This document shows, in pieces, positions 6,961 to 14,144 of a stretch of 21,020 bases of DNA. The stretch comes from Candidatus Omnitrophota bacterium (GTDB lineage: Bacteria; Omnitrophota; Gorgyraeia; Duberdicusellales; 4484-171). The notes beneath the pieces are model-generated. The model had not been told where the DNA came from. It searched no databases and saw only the letters and a program-made list of their open reading frames with translations. Position numbers and translations under genes: made by a program. The stretch covers positions 1-21,020 of the forward strand of contig JAFGHG010000061.1 in assembly GCA_016939345.1 (NCBI GenBank), in the 5' to 3' direction. Numbering within the stretch: the stretch's first letter is position 1; each line of letters starts with the position of its first letter.

Positions 6961-6969
6961 ATTATACCA
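6961..6969 (-). promoter_or_regulatory. Extended -10 promoter of the lipoprotein-hydrolase pair
   Basis: The minus strand reads TGGTATAAT, a perfect TGnTATAAT extended -10 (TATAAT at 6961-6966). There is no good -35 at the right distance, as is usual for extended -10 promoters. Transcription would start near 6954, about 27 bases before the lipoprotein ATG and just after the truA stop. Confidence 0.5.
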
Positions 6970-7021
6970 CTAAAGGCTAAAAAATCTATAAAAACTTACC
7001 CAGCAAAGAGATAGACTTTAT

Positions 7022-7786
7022 CTAGCTATAATTAACCTTAAGCAGGCATAATCCCTGGGCAGGCGCCGGGAAATTATGATAACCGGCATCATTTTTCATG
7101 ATTTTACTGACATCTTTTAATAAAATCCTCCCCCTGCCTAACTCAACCAGAAAAGATACAATGTTTCTAGCCATATTCCTTAAAAAACCCGTGGCTTCGA
7201 TATCCAGGTATATGAACTCAGACTTCTTATAAATGTGAATATCAATTATTTGTCTAACACAGCTGGCGTATTTATCGGGTTCTTTAGCAAACCGGGAAAA
7301 ATCTTTCTTGCCGATTATCTTTTTAGCTGCTTTTTTCATTCTTTCTATATCAAGTGGCTGCTCTATATGCCAGGAAAAATCTTTAACAAAAACACTAGGC
7401 TCCTTTGCCTGAAAAATAAGGTAGCGGTATATTTTTGAGCTGGCCTGAAAGCGGGCATGAAAATCAAGAGGAACTTCTTTTACCCTCTTGACTCTTATAT
7501 CACAGGCAAGCATAGCATTTAAAGCGGGCTTAATATTTTTTAAAGGGATACTGCTGGAAGTCGTGAAATTAACTGCTTGGGCCTTGGCATGAACCCCCCG
7601 GTCAGTTCGCGATGAATAAATCAGCTTTATATTCTCTTTAAAAATCTTCCTGATTGCCTTCTCTAAGGCTTCCTGAACAGTAATTTCTTTTGAGTTCTTT
7701 TTATTCTGGATCTGAAAGCCAAAATAATTTGTACCGAGATACTCGATTTCCAGAAAAATATTCCTTTGCTTATGGTGTTTTTTCAT
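7022..7786 (-). CDS. truA: tRNA pseudouridine(38-40) synthase TruA
   Basis: TruA modifies U38, U39 and U40 of the tRNA anticodon stem-loop. The length of 254 residues is standard. Motifs include YLGTNYFGFQIQ (16-27), the catalytic SSRTDRGVHA with Asp62, the SSKIYRYLI strand, the FLRNMARNIV helix and the C-terminal PAPAQGLCLLKV. The ATG (7784-7786) follows a purine-rich AAAGAAAGAT that is only a weak ribosome site. It is transcribed divergently from the plus-strand PH-domain gene, from its own promoter at 7820-7847. Confidence 0.95.
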   Translation of the reverse strand: MKKHHKQRNIFLEIEYLGTNYFGFQIQNKKNSKEITVQEALEKAIRKIFKENIKLIYSSRTDRGVHAKAQAVNFTTSSSIPLKNIKPALNAMLACDIRVKRVKEVPLDFHARFQASSKIYRYLIFQAKEPSVFVKDFSWHIEQPLDIERMKKAAKKIIGKKDFSRFAKEPDKYASCVRQIIDIHIYKKSEFIYLDIEATGFLRNMARNIVSFLVELGRGRILLKDVSKIMKNDAGYHNFPAPAQGLCLLKVNYS

Positions 7787-7819
7787 ATCTTTCTTTAATG
7801 CTCTGGCTCGCTTCCTGAT

Positions 7820-7847
7820 ATTATATAAATAATAGACTAAAAAACAA
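7820..7847 (-). promoter_or_regulatory. truA promoter
   Basis: On the minus strand TATAAT (7820-7825) is preceded at 16 bases by TTGTTT (7842-7847). The predicted start near 7813 leaves a leader of about 27 bases before truA. Its -35 is only 5 bases from the -35 of the oppositely oriented promoter at 7853-7881, so RNA polymerase binding at the two may be mutually exclusive. Confidence 0.55.
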
Positions 7848-7852
7848 GCATT

Positions 7853-7881
7853 TTGACAAGACCATCGATTTATTATAAAAT
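7853..7881 (+). promoter_or_regulatory. Promoter of the PH-domain gene, probably leaderless
   Basis: A perfect TTGACA (7853-7858) is followed after exactly 17 bases by TAAAAT (7876-7881), 5 of 6 to consensus. The start codon at 7888 is only 6 bases past the -10, so transcription would begin at or next to the A of ATG. No Shine-Dalgarno sequence precedes the ATG. Both points suggest a leaderless mRNA. Confidence 0.6.
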
Positions 7882-7889
7882 AAATCGAT
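7864..7889. promoter_or_regulatory. Perfect 10-bp dyad over the -10 and start codon (candidate operator)
   Basis: ATCGATTTAT (7864-7873) and ATAAATCGAT (7880-7889) are perfect inverted repeats around TATAAA. The dyad spans the promoter spacer, the -10 box and the first two bases of the start codon of the PH-domain gene. A dimeric regulator bound here would block RNA polymerase. No regulator gene is adjacent, so the protein is unknown. Confidence 0.5.
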
Positions 7890-8358
7890 GTCGATTATGC
7901 AGGGGAAAATAGCTCCTTTAAGCCTATCTGTAAAGATTATAACCGCTATGGTCATGATAGTGGCTGCTGGCTTCATAACTGCGACTTTCTACAACAAAGA
8001 ACTGCTGATGCCGGCAGGTCTGCTCACTCTGTTTATATTAATTTGCTACCTTATTGCTCCCGTAAGATATGAAATATCTAATGCTAAACTCATCATATAT
8101 TCACGTATAAGAAAAAAAGAATTTAGCGGCGTAAAAAGAATATCTAAATTAACCTCTCCCATCTCTTTTGGCATAAGGCTCTGGGGCAACGGCGGATTAT
8201 TCGCAGCAACCGGTATTTACTGGAACAAAAAATACGGCAGGTTCAGGGCTTATCTGACCAGTACGAATCAAAAAGATATAGTAATGGTCGAAACCAGCCA
8301 AACGAAAATATTCATCAGCCCCGATAACCCAGCTAAATTTATTGAATTCTCTAAGTAA
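7888..8358 (+). CDS. Membrane protein with a bacterial PH-like domain
   Basis: This 156-residue protein is the only plus-strand gene. Two hydrophobic segments (about 14-33 and 38-58) form a membrane hairpin. A domain follows whose end resembles bacterial PH-like domains: GIRLWGNGGLFAATGIYW (95-112), GRFRAYLTS (117-125), IVMVE and ISPDNPAKFIEF (143-154). Such proteins place a beta-sandwich domain at the inner face of the membrane; substrates and partners are generally unknown. A second in-frame ATG lies at 7897, so the first three residues may not be used. It ends 9 bases before the convergent asd stop. Control by a perfect dyad over its promoter suggests regulated rather than housekeeping expression. 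Confidence 0.75.
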   Translation: MSIMQGKIAPLSLSVKIITAMVMIVAAGFITATFYNKELLMPAGLLTLFILICYLIAPVRYEISNAKLIIYSRIRKKEFSGVKRISKLTSPISFGIRLWGNGGLFAATGIYWNKKYGRFRAYLTSTNQKDIVMVETSQTKIFISPDNPAKFIEFSK

Positions 8359-8367
8359 AGAAAAGCT

Positions 8368-9384
8368 TTAAAGAAGTTCTTCTGCTATCTGGACAGCGTT
8401 TAAGGCAGCGCCTTTTCTTAAATTATCGGCAACACACCATAACCAGAAAGCATTCTCTACAAAAGGATCTTTGCGCAGGCGGGCTACATAGACATCATCC
8501 TTGCCCTGGGATTCAAGAGGAAAACACAAGCCGTCTTTTAGATAAACGAGCCCTTCTGCTTCCTTCAAGGCCTTTTCCACATCCTCTAATGTAGCAGATT
8601 TTTTAGTTATGAAATATATTGATTCCGAATGCGAAGTAAAGACCGGGACCCTTACGCAAGTCGCTGAGACGCGAATAGAATCATCGCCTAAGATCTTATG
8701 AGATTCATTGACGACCTTGACTTCTTCGCTGGTAAAGCCGTCTTCGCCAATACCTCCGATTTGAGCAATGGCATTAAAAGCGATCTGATTGCTAAAAGCA
8801 ACAGGCTTCTCTTTGATAAAAAGGTCTAAGTTGTCAAAATCATTATTTTTATTTTGATTAACCAGACTCAAAAACTCCTCCCAAAGGCTTTTCGCTGCTT
8901 GTTTACCTGCACCGGAAGTAGCCTGAAAGCTGGTCAGAATGAAACTGTTCAGGCCGAAATTCTGATGAATCGGCCCTAAAGCTACAACAGCCTGAATTGT
9001 TGTGCAGTTTGGATTCGAAATAAGGCCTTTATGCTTGGCTATTTGGCTGCGGTTAACTTCAGGCACAACCAGAGGAACATCCTCTTTCAGCCTGAAATCA
9101 TTGCCGTTATCGATTACGACCGCACCCTTTTCAATAAACTTATGGGCATAAAGAACACTGGCACCTTTCTCGCCTTCAGTACCGGCAAAAAGGGCAATAT
9201 CTACCCCATCGAAATTTTCTTCACTTATAGCCTGAACTTGATATTGATCGCCGTCAACCTCGATTATCCTGGAACTCCTGGCAAAAACTTTCAGGTTTCC
9301 AATAGGAAATTTCCTCTGCTTTAAGATTCGCAGGATCTCCACCCCGACAGCACCGACTCCGATAACAGCTACATTTTTTTTCAT
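8368..9384 (-). CDS. asd: Aspartate-semialdehyde dehydrogenase
   Basis: Asd reduces aspartyl-4-phosphate to aspartate semialdehyde with NADPH, the branch point to lysine/diaminopimelate, threonine, methionine and isoleucine. The 338 residues fit the bacterial enzyme. Visible features are the N-terminal Rossmann GVGAVGVEILRIL (9-21), the substrate-binding VIDNGNDFRL (90-99), the nucleophile Cys127 in SNPNCTT, FQATSGAGK (153-161) with Gln154, and Arg245 and His252 in CVRVPVFTSHSES. It follows leuB after a 61-base gap containing a GC hairpin repeat. The ribosome site is weak (only A-rich sequence before the ATG). Confidence 0.95.
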   Translation of the reverse strand: MKKNVAVIGVGAVGVEILRILKQRKFPIGNLKVFARSSRIIEVDGDQYQVQAISEENFDGVDIALFAGTEGEKGASVLYAHKFIEKGAVVIDNGNDFRLKEDVPLVVPEVNRSQIAKHKGLISNPNCTTIQAVVALGPIHQNFGLNSFILTSFQATSGAGKQAAKSLWEEFLSLVNQNKNNDFDNLDLFIKEKPVAFSNQIAFNAIAQIGGIGEDGFTSEEVKVVNESHKILGDDSIRVSATCVRVPVFTSHSESIYFITKKSATLEDVEKALKEAEGLVYLKDGLCFPLESQGKDDVYVARLRKDPFVENAFWLWCVADNLRKGAALNAVQIAEELL

Positions 9385-9413
9385 TTTTTCTATTTTATGG
9401 GCAACTTTTTTCT

Positions 9414-9440
9414 AGAGCGGCCGTAAGGGTCGCCCCTACT
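9414..9440. repeat. GC-rich hairpin repeat in the leuB-asd gap
   Basis: On the minus strand the gap reads GTAGGGGCGACCCTTACGG followed by CCGCTCT, an imperfect hairpin (GGGCGACC against GGCCGCTC) around CTTAC. The form, GTAGGGGCGACC then a short loop then a complementary GC arm, resembles short dispersed intergenic repeats I recall from several uncultivated bacterial genomes. Only one copy is in this window, so its repeat status is inferred. It is far more GC-rich than the surrounding AT-rich gap. Confidence 0.45.
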
Positions 9441-9445
9441 TTATG

Positions 9446-10504
9446 CTATAGGTATTTTACTACTAGATCGCCGACTTCAGTAGTCGAATAACCCATTCTT
9501 CCGGCACCTAATGACTTAAGCTTTTCCTTAACTATTTTTATCACCGATTTTTCAACCATCTCAGCAGCTTCAGGTTCTTTGATCTCATCAAGAAGCATAG
9601 AAAGCGCACAGATAGCTGCTAAAGGATTTATAACGTTCTTTCCTGTATACTTAGGAGCGCTTCCGCCTATAGGCTCAAACATTGACACACCATCAGGGTT
9701 AATGTTTCCTCCGGCTGCAATACCCATGCCTCCCTGGACCATAGCACCAAGGTCGGTGATTATATCACCGAACATATTATCGGTAACTATAACATCAAAC
9801 CATTCAGGGTTTTTCACAAACCACATACAAGTTGCATCAACATGAGCATAATCGGTTTTTATATCCGGATACTCCTTAGCTACTTCATAGAATGTTCTTT
9901 CCCAAAGATCAAAAGCATAAGTCAAAACATTAGTTTTGCCTACTAAAGTCAGGGTTTTTTTCTTGTTCCTCCTGCGGCAGAACTCAAAAGCATAGCGAAT
10001 ACATCTTTCAACCCCTTTTCTGGTATTATAAGAAATCTGAGTTGCTATCTCCTCGCTGGTTCCTTTGCTTTTAAACTCGCCCATGCCTTTATAAAGACCT
10101 TCGGAATTCTCACGTACGACCACGAAATCGACATCTCCGGGTTTCTTATCTTTCAAAGGGCAAAAACGCTCATCGTATAATTTTACCGGCCGCAAATTAA
10201 TATACTGATCAAGACCAAAGCGGGTAGTCAACAATATGCCTTTCTCTAGTATTCCGGGCTTGACATCAGGATGCCCGATAGCCCCAAGAAATATTGCATC
10301 AAAATTCGCCAGCTCTTTCAAAGCCCCTTGGGGAAGGACTTCTCCGGTTCTTAAATACCTTTCTCCGCCAAAATCATAGCCTTGAGTCTCATACTGAAAA
10401 CCGCACTTAGAGGCTACGGCCTCAAGTACTTTCAAGCCTTCTTTAACCACCTCCGGCCCGGTACCGTCTCCGGGTATAACAGCTATTTTATATTTCTTGT
10501 TCAT
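9446..10504 (-). CDS. leuB: 3-isopropylmalate dehydrogenase
   Basis: This beta-decarboxylating dehydrogenase of 352 residues oxidises and decarboxylates 3-isopropylmalate in leucine synthesis. Motifs are IPGDGTGPEVV (10-20), TTRFGLDQYINLRPVKLY (about 93-110), VVRENSEGLYKG, GKTNVLTYAFDLW, the metal-binding DNMFGDIITDL, and HGSAP-like EPIGGSAPKYTGK for NAD binding. The substrate loop is of the RFxLDxxxNLRP type seen in actinobacterial LeuB and related dehydrogenases, not the E. coli form, so related substrates such as homoisocitrate or methylmalate cannot be excluded. Next to leuC and leuD, LeuB is the simplest reading. The start overlaps the preceding small gene by 17 bases, with a GGAGGAG upstream. 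Confidence 0.88.
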   Translation of the reverse strand: MNKKYKIAVIPGDGTGPEVVKEGLKVLEAVASKCGFQYETQGYDFGGERYLRTGEVLPQGALKELANFDAIFLGAIGHPDVKPGILEKGILLTTRFGLDQYINLRPVKLYDERFCPLKDKKPGDVDFVVVRENSEGLYKGMGEFKSKGTSEEIATQISYNTRKGVERCIRYAFEFCRRRNKKKTLTLVGKTNVLTYAFDLWERTFYEVAKEYPDIKTDYAHVDATCMWFVKNPEWFDVIVTDNMFGDIITDLGAMVQGGMGIAAGGNINPDGVSMFEPIGGSAPKYTGKNVINPLAAICALSMLLDEIKEPEAAEMVEKSVIKIVKEKLKSLGAGRMGYSTTEVGDLVVKYL

Positions 10505-10769
10505 CTTTTGATATCTCCTCCACCCATTTAATAGACTCCTTATTCAAAACAATCACATCTTTGGCTTTTCTGTATTCAGCATAAAGCTTAAAAGAATGTA
10601 TCTCTTTTATGTTTGTGAATCTAGCACTGGTAATGGCGACAAACCTTTCTTTGGTGTTGTTTAGATGGTCTAAAAGCCTTAAACCTTGCGGCACGTGTAC
10701 ATCTCCCCGGGCAAAAGTTCCGTCATTGCAAACAATACTTACAGTTACTTTACTCGTTGGGACTTTCAT
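10488..10769 (-). CDS. Small conserved-looking protein between leuD and leuB
   Basis: This 93-residue protein has no assignment I can name with confidence. The first half is beta-rich (VTVSIVCNDGTFARGDVHV), then PQGLRLLDHLNN, then RFVAITSARF, a pattern recalling small uncharacterised families of the form G-x-hydrophobic, R-L-x-D-x-L-N, F-hydrophobic. The C-terminus is charged. No signal peptide, membrane span, metal motif or zinc ribbon is present. Its ATG overlaps the leuD stop by 4 bases (ATGA), and a strong GGGAGGA lies 5-6 bases upstream; its end overlaps the leuB start by 17 bases. This tight packing inside the leu genes argues that it is real and co-translated. A role in leucine synthesis is only inference. 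Confidence 0.78.
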   Translation of the reverse strand: MKVPTSKVTVSIVCNDGTFARGDVHVPQGLRLLDHLNNTKERFVAITSARFTNIKEIHSFKLYAEYRKAKDVIVLNKESIKWVEEISKDEQEI

Positions 10770-11260
10770 ATATTCCTCCCTTTTATTTTTATCCAGGAAA
10801 TCAAGCCGCCTTCCTTGATAATCGCCTGAAGGAATTCAGGAAAGGCTTGAGTCTTGAATAGCTTATTTCTGGTCATATCTTCTATACGGCCCTTATTCAG
10901 GTCGACGATCAACTCATCTTGGGCAGAAATATCATCTGTCCTAGATAGAGCAACTATGGGCAGGCCGATATTGATAGCATTTCTAAAAAAAATCCTGGCA
11001 AAACTCTCAGCGATTACAAGCGATATGCCGCAGCCTTTTATGGTCCAGGGAGCATGTTCCCGGCTTGAACCGCAGCCAAAATTCTTTCCAGCGACTATGA
11101 TATCGCCTTTTTTGACTTTGCGGGCAAAACCAGGATCGATATTTTCCATGCATTTTGAACCGAGGAAAACCGGATCCTGCGAATCAAGATACTTGGCAGC
11201 GATGATATCGTCTGTGTTTATGTTATCTGCAAATTTGTGGACTTTTCCTCTTATAATCAT
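10766..11260 (-). CDS. leuD: 3-isopropylmalate dehydratase small subunit
   Basis: LeuD is the swivel-domain partner of LeuC in the isomerisation of 2- to 3-isopropylmalate. Visible are the N-terminal MIIRGKVHKFADNINTDDII, GCGSSREHAP (62-71) and ESFARIFFRNAINIGLP (85-101). From the ATG at 11258-11260 the protein is 164 residues, the normal size for the short LeuD form. The frame also extends to an in-frame TTG at 11281, but the seven extra residues do not align with the usual LeuD start, so the ATG was chosen. It follows leuC with about 31 bases and overlaps the small downstream gene by 4 bases. Confidence 0.9.
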   Translation of the reverse strand: MIIRGKVHKFADNINTDDIIAAKYLDSQDPVFLGSKCMENIDPGFARKVKKGDIIVAGKNFGCGSSREHAPWTIKGCGISLVIAESFARIFFRNAINIGLPIVALSRTDDISAQDELIVDLNKGRIEDMTRNKLFKTQAFPEFLQAIIKEGGLISWIKIKGRNI

Positions 11261-11291
11261 ATTCCATGATTGTCTTTCCAAGAGCTCCGGC

Positions 11292-12551
11292 TTAAGCCAG
11301 CTCTTTGGGATGTGTAATCGTTCCGGTTATACTTGAGGCTGCTGCAACAGCAGGATTGCTCAGGTAGACATAACTTTCTGGCGAACCCATCCTTCCGATA
11401 AAATTACGGTTAGTTGTAGCTATTGCCACTTCACCCTTGGCAAGAATACCGGTATGGCCTCCAAGACAAGGACCGCAGGTTGCCGGAGAAATCACAAAAC
11501 CTGCCTTTTGAAAGATTTCTAAATATTTTTTCTTCTCAGCCTCCTGATAAATCTTAGGCGTTGCCGGAATAACAATGGCTCTTAAGCCTTTTTTTACTTT
11601 TTTGCCCTTTATTAGCATGGCGGCAGTTTTAAGATCACTTAGACGCCCGTTTGTGCAGGAACCTATAACCACCTGATCTACTTTTATTTTCTTTAATTTA
11701 CTCACGCCTTTAACATTACTTGGCAAATGCGGGCAAGCCACCTGAGGCTCTAATTTATGCAGGTCTATCTCGATTATGCTATGATATCTGGCATCTTTAT
11801 CGTTTTTTAAAACTTTAAACTTGGCCCTGGGACTTGCCTTCTCCATATATTTTAAAGTTATGTCGTCAGCTTCGATAAGGCCGGTCTTTGCTCCGGCTTC
11901 AATGGCCATATTGCAAATAGTAAATCTATCATCCATGCTCAAGCTTTTTATTGCCTGACCGCTGAACTCCATGACTTTATAAAGAGCGCCGTCAACGCCG
12001 ATTTTACCGATAGTGGCAAGTATAAGATCCTTGCCTGAAAGCCATAAAGGCATTTTTCCTTTATAAATAAATTTGATGGTCTCAGGTTTTCTGAACCAGG
12101 CTTTGCCTTCTTTCATGGCTGCAGCTAAATCTGTAGAGCCCACGCCGAAACTGGCCGCGCCCAGGGCTCCGTATGTGCAAGTATGCGAGTCTGCTCCGAT
12201 AACAAGGTCACCGGGCTTGACCAGGCCTGATTCGGGTATGAAAGCGTGTTCTATCCCGCATCTATCGATATCATAAAAATGCTTTATCTTATACCTTTGA
12301 GAAAACTTCTTGAGCAATTTCACATTATTAGCAGCGACCATGTCTCTTGCCGGAGTGAAATGATCGCAGATTATACCGATCTTGTTTGAATCAAAAACAG
12401 AAGTAAAACCTGCCTTTTCAAACTCCTTTACTGCAAGAGGTGCTGTTATATCATTGCCAAAACAAAAATCCACCTTAGCATAAATAAAATCCTCAAGCCT
12501 CTTTGACAAAGAGTGATTAAGCAGTATTTTTTCTATTATCGTTAATCCCAT
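11292..12551 (-). CDS. leuC: 3-isopropylmalate dehydratase large subunit
   Basis: This aconitase-family large subunit of 419 residues is the short LeuC form that pairs with a separate swivel subunit. The [4Fe-4S] ligands are Cys299 (VIGSCTNGR) plus Cys359 and Cys362 (ATCGPCLGGH). Other family segments are DHFTPARD (63-70), VIGADSHTCTYGALGA (117-132), GVGSTDLA and the C-terminal TTNRNFIGRMGSPESYVYLSNP. This subfamily also includes homoaconitase and citramalate-pathway enzymes; leuA/cimA is not in the window, so the substrate rests on leuD and leuB. The ATG has no Shine-Dalgarno sequence. A possible promoter lies in the gap after fabF. Confidence 0.9.
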   Translation of the reverse strand: MGLTIIEKILLNHSLSKRLEDFIYAKVDFCFGNDITAPLAVKEFEKAGFTSVFDSNKIGIICDHFTPARDMVAANNVKLLKKFSQRYKIKHFYDIDRCGIEHAFIPESGLVKPGDLVIGADSHTCTYGALGAASFGVGSTDLAAAMKEGKAWFRKPETIKFIYKGKMPLWLSGKDLILATIGKIGVDGALYKVMEFSGQAIKSLSMDDRFTICNMAIEAGAKTGLIEADDITLKYMEKASPRAKFKVLKNDKDARYHSIIEIDLHKLEPQVACPHLPSNVKGVSKLKKIKVDQVVIGSCTNGRLSDLKTAAMLIKGKKVKKGLRAIVIPATPKIYQEAEKKKYLEIFQKAGFVISPATCGPCLGGHTGILAKGEVAIATTNRNFIGRMGSPESYVYLSNPAVAAASSITGTITHPKELA

Positions 12552-12565
12552 AATAATTAAGCAAT

Positions 12566-12595
12566 ATTTTATTAAAACGTAGATACAGGAGTCAG
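12566..12595 (-). promoter_or_regulatory. Possible leuC promoter
   Basis: In the 77-base gap between fabF and leuC the minus strand shows CTGACT (12590-12595, 4 of 6 to -35), an 18-base spacer and TAAAAT (12566-12571, 5 of 6 to -10). A start near 12559 would leave a very short leader without a ribosome site. The match is moderate and AT-rich sequence gives such hits by chance. Confidence 0.3.
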
Positions 12596-12628
12596 TTAGA
12601 CCTGGCCCTTTGATTTATGAGCTTGGTA

Positions 12629-13864
12629 TTATTTTAATTCTTTTATTATAAGAGTGGCATTATGTCCGCCAAAACCTAAAGAATTGGACATTGCAGCTTT
12701 TAAATCACACTCTCTGGCCTTATTTGGTGTGTAATTCAAATCACACTCGGGATCTGGATTCTCATAATTGATGGTAGGCGGTATAACTCTATTCTTTAAA
12801 GCCAAAATGCAAGCAATAAACTCAATAGCACCGGCAGCTCCTAAGGTGTGACCGGTCATCGATTTAGTAGAACTTATATGAACATCCTTAGCTGAAGAGC
12901 CAAAAACATTTTTTATGGCTTTAGTTTCCATCTTATCATTTAATTGCGTACTTGTGCCATGAGCGTTTATATAAAGACCACTGCCTCCGCAGATGCCTGC
13001 TTCCTGCAAGGCTAAAGTCATGGCCTTTGAAGCTGCAGAGCCTTCAGGATCAGGAGCAGTAATATGATAAGCATCACAGGTTGCAGCATAGCCGCATATC
13101 TCGCCAAGAATGTTTGCACCTCTTTTTTTAGCGTATTCATACTCTTCTAAAACTATTATTCCGGCGCCTTCGGCTATTATAAACCCGTCCCGGTCCCGGT
13201 CAAAAGGCCTGCTTGCCATTTCTGGCTCATGATTGCGTTTTGAAAGGGCTTTAAGAGCGCAAAAACCCCCTACTCCCAAACGGACCACACAGGCTTCAGT
13301 TCCGCCGCATATCATGACTTTGGCTTTACTCTCCTGGATCATCCGGAGGGCTTCGCCTATAGCATGTGCTCCTGAAGCGCAAGCAGTAACAGTGCAAAAA
13401 TTAACACCTTTTAAGCCAAAACGAATCGCCACATGACCGGCAGCCTCATTGGTTATAAGCATAGGAATCATAAAAGGAGAAAGTTTTTTCGGGCCGCGGT
13501 CAATCAAGGTTTGATATTCTTTCTCGATAGTCTCTAAACTGCCTATACCCGAACCGATGATTGTGCCTGCTTGGTATGGATCAATCTGCCCCAGATCAAG
13601 CCCTGATTCATCTATAGCCTCCTGGGCTGCTTTTAAAGCAAATTGAACAAAACGGGGGATACGCCTGACTTCTTTGGCGCTTAAGAATTCCAATGGGTCG
13701 AAATCGCTGACTTCTCCAGCAATTTGAGAATCATAATTTGTTGGGTCAAAATGGGTGATTCTTGAAACACCGCTCTTGCCTTCAATTAGAGAACTCCAAA
13801 AGGTCTTTTTGTCGTTCCCTACAGGAGAAACGACACCCTGACCGGTTATCACTACCCTTCTCAT
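12629..13864 (-). CDS. fabF: Beta-ketoacyl-ACP synthase II
   Basis: FabF condenses malonyl-ACP with growing acyl-ACP in fatty acid elongation. The 411 residues match the family. The Cys-His-His triad is visible as Cys162 (VTACASGAH), His302 (NAHGTST) and His339 (SMTGHTLGAAG), with Lys334 nearby and the C-terminal SNSLGFGGHNATL. The gene begins 13 bases after acpP, the classic acpP-fabF pairing. Only a weak AAG precedes the ATG, so translation may follow from acpP. It is the last fab gene of the run; leuC follows after 77 bases. Confidence 0.96.
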   Translation of the reverse strand: MRRVVITGQGVVSPVGNDKKTFWSSLIEGKSGVSRITHFDPTNYDSQIAGEVSDFDPLEFLSAKEVRRIPRFVQFALKAAQEAIDESGLDLGQIDPYQAGTIIGSGIGSLETIEKEYQTLIDRGPKKLSPFMIPMLITNEAAGHVAIRFGLKGVNFCTVTACASGAHAIGEALRMIQESKAKVMICGGTEACVVRLGVGGFCALKALSKRNHEPEMASRPFDRDRDGFIIAEGAGIIVLEEYEYAKKRGANILGEICGYAATCDAYHITAPDPEGSAASKAMTLALQEAGICGGSGLYINAHGTSTQLNDKMETKAIKNVFGSSAKDVHISSTKSMTGHTLGAAGAIEFIACILALKNRVIPPTINYENPDPECDLNYTPNKARECDLKAAMSNSLGFGGHNATLIIKELK

Positions 13865-13877
13865 CTTGTCAAAAAAA

Positions 13878-14123
13878 CTATTCTGCTTTCTGGCTTACTT
13901 TACCCTCTATATATTTAGTAGCTTCGCCGACGGTAGTGATTTTTTCAGCATCTTCGTCAGGTATCTCTATGCCGAATTCCTCTTCCAAAGCCATAACAAC
14001 CTCTACTGTATCTAAAGAATCAGCTCCCAGATCATCTATAAAAGAACTTTCCGGTTTGATTTCGTCTTTTTTTACTCCTAACTGCTCAGAGATAATATCC
14101 TTTACTTTGTCATCAATGTTCAT
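13878..14123 (-). CDS. acpP: Acyl carrier protein
   Basis: AcpP carries growing acyl chains on a 4'-phosphopantetheine arm. This 81-residue acidic protein has the attachment motif GADSLDTVEVVMALEEEF with Ser36 as the modified serine. A very strong ribosome site AAAGGAGGT lies 5-6 bases before the ATG, the best in the window together with rpmF, consistent with the high abundance of ACP. It is flanked by fabG (21 bases) and fabF (13 bases). Confidence 0.97.
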   Translation of the reverse strand: MNIDDKVKDIISEQLGVKKDEIKPESSFIDDLGADSLDTVEVVMALEEEFGIEIPDEDAEKITTVGEATKYIEGKVSQKAE

Positions 14124-14144
14124 TCCTACCTCCTTTTGTCTTTG

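Noticed and set aside
7010..7024. Small hairpin AGATA/TATCT at the truA stop as terminator
   Set aside because: Five AT-rich pairs without an adjacent U-run are too weak to call an intrinsic terminator.
8356..8370. TAAAG/CTTTA hairpin between the convergent PH-domain and asd stops as a bidirectional terminator
   Set aside because: The stem is five mostly AT pairs around AAAAG and lacks U-runs; it is mainly made from the two stop codons.
11261..11281. Upstream TTG start for leuD
   Set aside because: The seven extra residues do not fit the usual LeuD N-terminus, whereas the ATG at 11260 gives the expected MII-x-GKV start.
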